NCBI GenBank assembly: GCA_937874755.1
Contig: CALNBC010000125.1
Coordinates: 1-8,409 of the forward strand
Direction of reading: 5' to 3'
Source of the DNA: an uncultured Clostridia bacterium
Lineage (GTDB): Bacteria > Bacillota > Clostridia > Christensenellales > CALWSW01
Length of the DNA: 8,409 bases
Shown here: positions 5,549-8,409 of the stretch, piece by piece
Numbering within the stretch: position 1 is the first letter of the stretch
Layout of the letters: the number at the start of each line of letters is the position of its first letter
The notes under the pieces: generated by a model
Database searches by the model: none
What the model was told of the DNA's origin: nothing
What the model saw: only the letters and a program-made list of their open reading frames with translations
Made by a program: the position numbers and the translations under genes

Positions 5549-7006
5549 TCAATAGTCCGCCGACACAAGCCGCAATGGAGGCGCAGCCGGTAACGCGCTG
5601 ATTTGGGCGAACACGCCGCCGATGTTATCCATTGCCGCCGCCTCCCGCTCTTTGAGTGCGTGTGCGTAAATCCGCGTTATGACATCCACCGTGTCCCCGG
5701 CGAGGCTCGCCACCGTTACCACGTCAAGCCCGCTCGATATCAGGAGGCTCACAAAGCTATGCCGGAGGCTGTGCGGGTGGAGGTCTTGCGGCAATTCGGG
5801 ATTTGCTTTGATGATGCCCTTCACCGCCACATGGAGCCGCGAGCGTTCCATAATGCCGCCCGTTTGATTCGGGCATACAAGCCCCATTTCTGTCCACGCC
5901 GAGCCGATAGAGCGGGCGTACAAGGCTTGCGCATCTTGATGCTCAAGCAGCAAAGCATGCAGATAGGGCGACAGCGGGAGTTTACGGATAGACCGCTTTG
6001 TCTTTGGCTCGCCAATGATAAGCCCTTTTTCTGTCACCACCGCATTATGGTCGATATGGACGATGCCGCTTTGATAGTCAACATCATTCCACCGCAGAGC
6101 GCGAGCCTCCCCGCTTCGAAGCCCCAACTGGAGGCAGAGCGTCAAGGCGATGCGAATACTATCCTCACTCACGAGACTAAGAGCCGCTTGAAATATGGGT
6201 AATTGCTCCGTGTCAAGGTATGCGCCCCGCTTCGCCTCGCCGATGCGGGTCTTTGTTGCGCTCAAAACGGGATTGCGCGTCAGCACGTCGGCGCGGACAA
6301 GGGCGGTCAATATTGCCGACAGCGTGTATGTTATCGAGGACACCATGCCCGCCGAAAGCGGGCGTTGTGTTTTTGTCTTTGTAAATGCCTTGTCGAGCGG
6401 GACATTGAAGTGTTCGCTCATTTTCGCAGCGATATGGTGGGGCGTTTCATGATTTGGCTTGCGGAGGCGATAATAGGCGTTCTCGCTTACACCGATTTCA
6501 GCGAGAAACTCCTTCAACGGCCTGTCACCGCGCATCTTCGCGACTTCCTCGATGAACGACGGTAAGGCGGTGTAATACGTTTTCCCGCCGCCGTGGTCGA
6601 GCAAGTCTGCCAGCAGCTGCGACACCATCGGGGAGGTAATGCTTTTTACTTTAACCTTGCCGAGGTCGGGCGAGATATACCGCCCGTAGGTGTATTTACT
6701 TTTGCTTAGTGTGGATTCCCGGATGTTCATCCTCGCAGTATCGAAATACCACTCCGCCGCCTCGTCGAGCGTAGACTTGTCCGTAACCTGCCCGCGCAAG
6801 GCCCCGCGCTCCACCCTTTCGCGATAAGCATCAATCTGCTTCTGCAGGACGCTCTGCAGCTGTCGCTGGGTGAGGTTTTCATCCGGGCGGAAGTTTTCGC
6901 TATACCGCTTGCCCTCAATCATAACCGAGAGCCGATACAGGCCGGGGCGGTCTTTGCGCTCTGTCACGCCGACCGGAAGTTTTGATGCTTGCTTAGTCCG
7001 TGCCAC
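5549..7006 (-). CDS. int: Tyrosine recombinase / integrase with an internal XRE-like HTH insertion
   Basis: This 485-residue site-specific recombinase should integrate and excise the element at the guaA end. The N-terminal 13-41 region (GVTERKDRPGLYRLSV onward) looks like an AP2-like arm-binding domain. The core-binding domain starts near 78 (STLDEAAEWYFD) and resumes at about 216 (PLSAGMVSSITYTLSAILTA). Catalytic residues are Arg297 (LGLRSGEARAL), Lys335 or Lys337 (EPKTKRS), His412 and Arg415 (HSLRHS), and the nucleophile Tyr447 (TRIYAHAL). The position that is usually His or Trp in LGH appears to be Asp438 (AGDT). Unusually, residues of about 145-212 break the core-binding domain with a Cro/C1-type helix-turn-helix (PLKEFLAEIGVSENAYYRL, then FNVPLDKAF), making the protein longer than the usual 380-400. 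The GTG start has GGAGGTGAT upstream and overlaps the repressor stop by 1 nt, so the two are probably co-translated. Confidence 0.93.
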   Translation of the reverse strand: MARTKQASKLPVGVTERKDRPGLYRLSVMIEGKRYSENFRPDENLTQRQLQSVLQKQIDAYRERVERGALRGQVTDKSTLDEAAEWYFDTARMNIRESTLSKSKYTYGRYISPDLGKVKVKSITSPMVSQLLADLLDHGGGKTYYTALPSFIEEVAKMRGDRPLKEFLAEIGVSENAYYRLRKPNHETPHHIAAKMSEHFNVPLDKAFTKTKTQRPLSAGMVSSITYTLSAILTALVRADVLTRNPVLSATKTRIGEAKRGAYLDTEQLPIFQAALSLVSEDSIRIALTLCLQLGLRSGEARALRWNDVDYQSGIVHIDHNAVVTEKGLIIGEPKTKRSIRKLPLSPYLHALLLEHQDAQALYARSIGSAWTEMGLVCPNQTGGIMERSRLHVAVKGIIKANPELPQDLHPHSLRHSFVSLLISSGLDVVTVASLAGDTVDVITRIYAHALKEREAAAMDNIGGVFAQISALPAAPPLRLVSADY

Positions 7007-7662
7007 TATCCATCACCTCCTCCGACCGGCGCGGACTGCCGCTCGCTTTGGCGTTCAGCGGTAAATTTCTGCTTGAATAGCTTCACCGCAAGCATAACGC
7101 CGGTGTATAGCGAAGCGTCCTCCATCTCACCACGAGAAAACGAGCCGAGGTGTTCGTTTTCAGAAACAATCTCGTAGTATTCCGCGTCCGGAAGGGAGCG
7201 GAGGACATACACAAAAAGATTGCGCAAGGCAGCGGGAGAATCGGGAGCGTTCGACATCGCGTCCTCCAGCAGAGCATTTATTACATCGATTTCCTGCTGA
7301 AATGGATTGTCGAGCGGCGTTTTATTTGTGTCGTCATCAAGCCGCCACGTCACAAGGTTTTGTGCGTTACGGTTCAGCTTGGACAAGTATTCTACGGCAT
7401 CCTCGGACAGGCCGGTGACCTCCGAGACATCGGCTGTAATGCGCCGCCTCTGTTTGATTTCTCCGAGCAAATAGGCCAAATCGCAATCGAACGCTATGCA
7501 GAGTTTCTCTAAATTCTCCGTATCAGGGTACGTGTCGCCGCTCTCCCATTTTCCTATCGTCTGTCGCTTTACACCGATTTTCTCTCCCAATTCATCTTGC
7601 GAGAGGTCGGCAGCTGCACGGGCCTCTTTTACACGGTCACCGATGCACCAAATGTTATCCAG
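7006..7662 (-). CDS. XRE-family transcriptional repressor of the element
   Basis: The N-terminus is a Cro/C1-type helix-turn-helix (IGDRVKEARAAADLSQDELG, then RQTIGKWESGDTYPDTENLEKLC), the fold of phage and ICE repressors. The rest is helical and contains TGLSEDAVEYLSKL, a motif typical of clostridial element repressors. No LexA-type protease motif is seen, so RecA-triggered self-cleavage is unlikely. The start is uncertain. The reading given begins at a CTG (7662-7660): it has a GGGAGGTG ribosome binding site 8 nt upstream and yields the common N-terminus (M)DNIWCIGDRV. An ATG at 7725 has only a weak site and overlaps the likely -10 box, and a TTG at 7752 is the -35 box itself. The gene is co-transcribed with the integrase gene, overlapping it as TAGTG, and is divergent from the small HTH operon it probably represses. 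Confidence 0.85.
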   Translation of the reverse strand: MDNIWCIGDRVKEARAAADLSQDELGEKIGVKRQTIGKWESGDTYPDTENLEKLCIAFDCDLAYLLGEIKQRRRITADVSEVTGLSEDAVEYLSKLNRNAQNLVTWRLDDDTNKTPLDNPFQQEIDVINALLEDAMSNAPDSPAALRNLFVYVLRSLPDAEYYEIVSENEHLGSFSRGEMEDASLYTGVMLAVKLFKQKFTAERQSERQSAPVGGGDG

Positions 7663-7668
7663 AATTAA

Positions 7669-7676
7669 CACCTCCC
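7669..7676 (-). promoter_or_regulatory. Ribosome binding site that decides the repressor start
   Basis: GGGAGGTG on the minus strand is the strongest ribosome binding site upstream of the repressor. The nearest well-spaced in-frame codon is CTG at 7662-7660; no ATG, GTG or TTG lies in frame at a usable distance downstream. The site argues against the upstream ATG at 7725. Confidence 0.6.
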
Positions 7677-7711
7677 TGCCGATAATCGGATTTGTGGCAC
7701 CTGTAAGGGCA

Positions 7712-7740
7712 TTTACTAATGACATCTTACCTCGTATTAT
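7712..7740 (+). promoter_or_regulatory. Rightward promoter of the small HTH operon
   Basis: TTTACT (7712-7717) and TATTAT (7735-7740) are separated by 17 bp. Transcription would start near 7747, leaving a leader of about 37 nt before the ATG at 7784. The two promoters face each other over the same 40 bp, as in a lysogeny-type switch. Confidence 0.55.
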
Positions 7741-7752
7741 TGTGATAGTCAA
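7724..7752 (-). promoter_or_regulatory. Leftward promoter of the repressor-integrase operon
   Basis: On the minus strand TTGACT (7752-7747) and TAAGAT (7729-7724) are separated by 17 bp. Transcription would start near 7717, downstream of the ATG at 7725 and about 55 nt ahead of the CTG at 7662. The promoter overlaps the rightward promoter. Confidence 0.55.
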
Positions 7753-7755
7753 TAC
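7734..7755. promoter_or_regulatory. Candidate repressor operator
   Basis: GTATT (7734-7738) and AATAC (7751-7755) form an inverted repeat around a 12-bp centre. It covers the -10 of the rightward promoter and the -35 of the leftward one, so a bound repressor could control both. A second pair, GTAAG (7703-7707) with CTTAC (7726-7730), covers the rest of the promoter region. Which of these is a true operator is not determined. Confidence 0.35.
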
Positions 7756-7783
7756 TTTTCGGGATAAATTGGAGGGAAGCAGA

Positions 7784-8002
7784 ATGAAGTATACGGCTCA
7801 CGTCACCGACTGGAACGATGTTCCCGTGTTGCTGGATTTACCATACGCAGCGCGCATCGTAGGGATGTCGGCAGAATATATAAAGCGGCTTTCAAACGCC
7901 GGAAAGTTTCCTGCCGTCAAGGTCGGCAACTCGTGGCGCGTAAACCGCGACGACTTGATGGTTTACGTCGGCGCGAAAAAGGCCGAGCAGGAGGAGGCAT
8001 AG
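7784..8002 (+). CDS. Small HTH protein, excisionase-like (MerR/HTH_17 type)
   Basis: This 72-residue protein carries a winged helix-turn-helix of the excisionase/MerR-like family. LDLPYAARIVGMSAEYIKRL (18-37) is the helix-turn-helix and KFPAVKVGNSWRVNRDDLMV (41-60) is the wing and following helix. Proteins of this type act as recombination directionality factors, or bind DNA to control early element genes. Its place next to the repressor and integrase supports an excisionase role, but the family alone does not prove it. The ATG at 7784 has GGAGGG 7 nt upstream. The frame stays open further left, but that extension lies inside the repressor gene and has no start signal. It is the first gene of a rightward operon, with the next start 1 nt after its stop. 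Confidence 0.85.
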   Translation: MKYTAHVTDWNDVPVLLDLPYAARIVGMSAEYIKRLSNAGKFPAVKVGNSWRVNRDDLMVYVGAKKAEQEEA

Positions 8003-8003
8003 C

Positions 8004-8201
8004 ATGGCCAGCGACGAGATGCGCGTACTCCAAAGCCCGCCGCCCCTGATGTTGCCACCGCGCAAATGCGCCGAGGCGTTAGGCTTACCCGAATATACCA
8101 TCAGGCGATGGCTGAAAGACGGCTTTGTAAAAAGTGTCCCATGCGGGCGCAAGCAGTTAATCAATGTCGAGGCGTTACGGCGCAGACTTGAGGAATTCTA
8201 A
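8004..8201 (+). CDS. Second small HTH DNA-binding protein
   Basis: This 65-residue protein has a predicted helix-turn-helix (MLPPRKCAEALGLPEYTIRR, 16-35) followed by a short wing (GFVKSVPCGRKQLINVEALR). It is of the same broad HTH_17/excisionase type as its upstream neighbour but clearly divergent from it, so it is not a simple recent duplicate. Its ATG lies 1 nt after the previous stop, and its GGAGG site is inside the end of the upstream gene, which suggests translational coupling. Either of the two small proteins could be the directionality factor, the other serving as an early regulator. Confidence 0.8.
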   Translation: MASDEMRVLQSPPPLMLPPRKCAEALGLPEYTIRRWLKDGFVKSVPCGRKQLINVEALRRRLEEF

Positions 8202-8213
8202 GGGGGCGATACC

Positions 8214-8409
8214 GTGGCGCGAAAAGCTTTTTCTATCCATTCGGATTTTTATGAAGAATTACGGAGACTGGAACCCGTGCGCCGTGGTGACCTCTTACTT
8301 GCGCTCATAGATTGGGCAACAGATACGGAACTCCCACCGATGGACAACGAGGTCGCCATGCTGTTCCGACTGATGCGCGCTCAAATAGAGCGCATTTCAA
8401 ACGCGAATT
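8214..8409 (+). CDS. DUF6291-like phage/ICE protein, 3' end cut by window
   Basis: A GTG start with AAGGGGG 7 nt upstream opens a frame that runs to the window edge (65 full codons). The visible residues begin MARKAFSIHSDFYEEL and continue RGDLLLALIDWATDTELPPM, then AMLFRLMRAQIERI. This pattern (MARK/S start, a short helical repeat, an LPxxD-like turn and a helix with Q-x-x-R) matches the N-terminus of DUF6291 proteins, which occur in the early or replication region of Firmicute phages and integrative elements. Family recognition is from memory of the pattern and is not certain. It is 12 nt downstream of the preceding stop and probably in the same operon. Confidence 0.7.
   Translation, partial: MARKAFSIHSDFYEELRRLEPVRRGDLLLALIDWATDTELPPMDNEVAMLFRLMRAQIERISNAN

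Noticed and set aside
5603..6202. Open frame antisense to the integrase
   Set aside because: It lies wholly within the integrase gene on the other strand and encodes no recognisable domain.
7496..7783. Extension of the excisionase-like gene to the left
   Set aside because: It runs antisense inside the repressor gene. The ATG at 7784 has a strong ribosome binding site and gives the normal family length.

Overview
The window looks like a junction between the chromosome of a low-to-mid GC Firmicute, probably a gut-type Clostridia member, and the left end of an integrated mobile element. The assignment rests on strong AGGAGG-type ribosome binding sites, near-consensus TTGACA-17-TATAAT promoters, U-tailed hairpin terminators, Sec and lipobox export signals, and the style of the integrase and repressor genes. 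No rRNA or other taxonomic marker is present, so this is inference.

Positions 1-5414 are host chromosome. They hold the terminator of a gene off the left edge, a G-rich stretch with no convincing gene (about 100-350), a secreted protein of unknown function (533-1978, +), a convergent SGNH/GDSL hydrolase (2054-2791, -), a small lipoprotein (3082-3507, +) transcribed divergently from the hydrolase, a 25-bp AT-rich tandem repeat leading into a 20-residue orphan signal peptide (3782-3844, +), and a monoacylglycerol-lipase-like alpha/beta hydrolase (4255-5181, +) behind a very strong promoter and a leader of about 350 nt. A strong two-way hairpin terminator sits at 5366-5408.

The boundary is at 5415-5432. 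The minus strand there reads ACT ATT GAG TGG GAA TAG (Thr-Ile-Glu-Trp-Glu-stop), the conserved 3' end of guaA (GMP synthase), with no guaA sequence upstream of it. GuaA's 3' end is a known integration hotspot, so this is read as the displaced attachment core. The rest of guaA should lie beyond the right edge, at the far end of the element.

Positions 5433 to 8409 are the element's integration and early-control module. The integrase (5549-7006, -) is coupled by a 1-nt overlap to an XRE repressor (7006 to about 7662, -). Overlapping face-to-face promoters separate these from a rightward operon of two small MerR/excisionase-like HTH proteins (7784-8002 and 8004-8201) and the start of a DUF6291-like phage/ICE protein (8214 onward, cut by the window). 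Whether the element is a prophage, an ICE or an IME cannot be decided from this end. The most unusual observation is an XRE/Cro-type HTH domain apparently nested inside the core-binding domain of the integrase.
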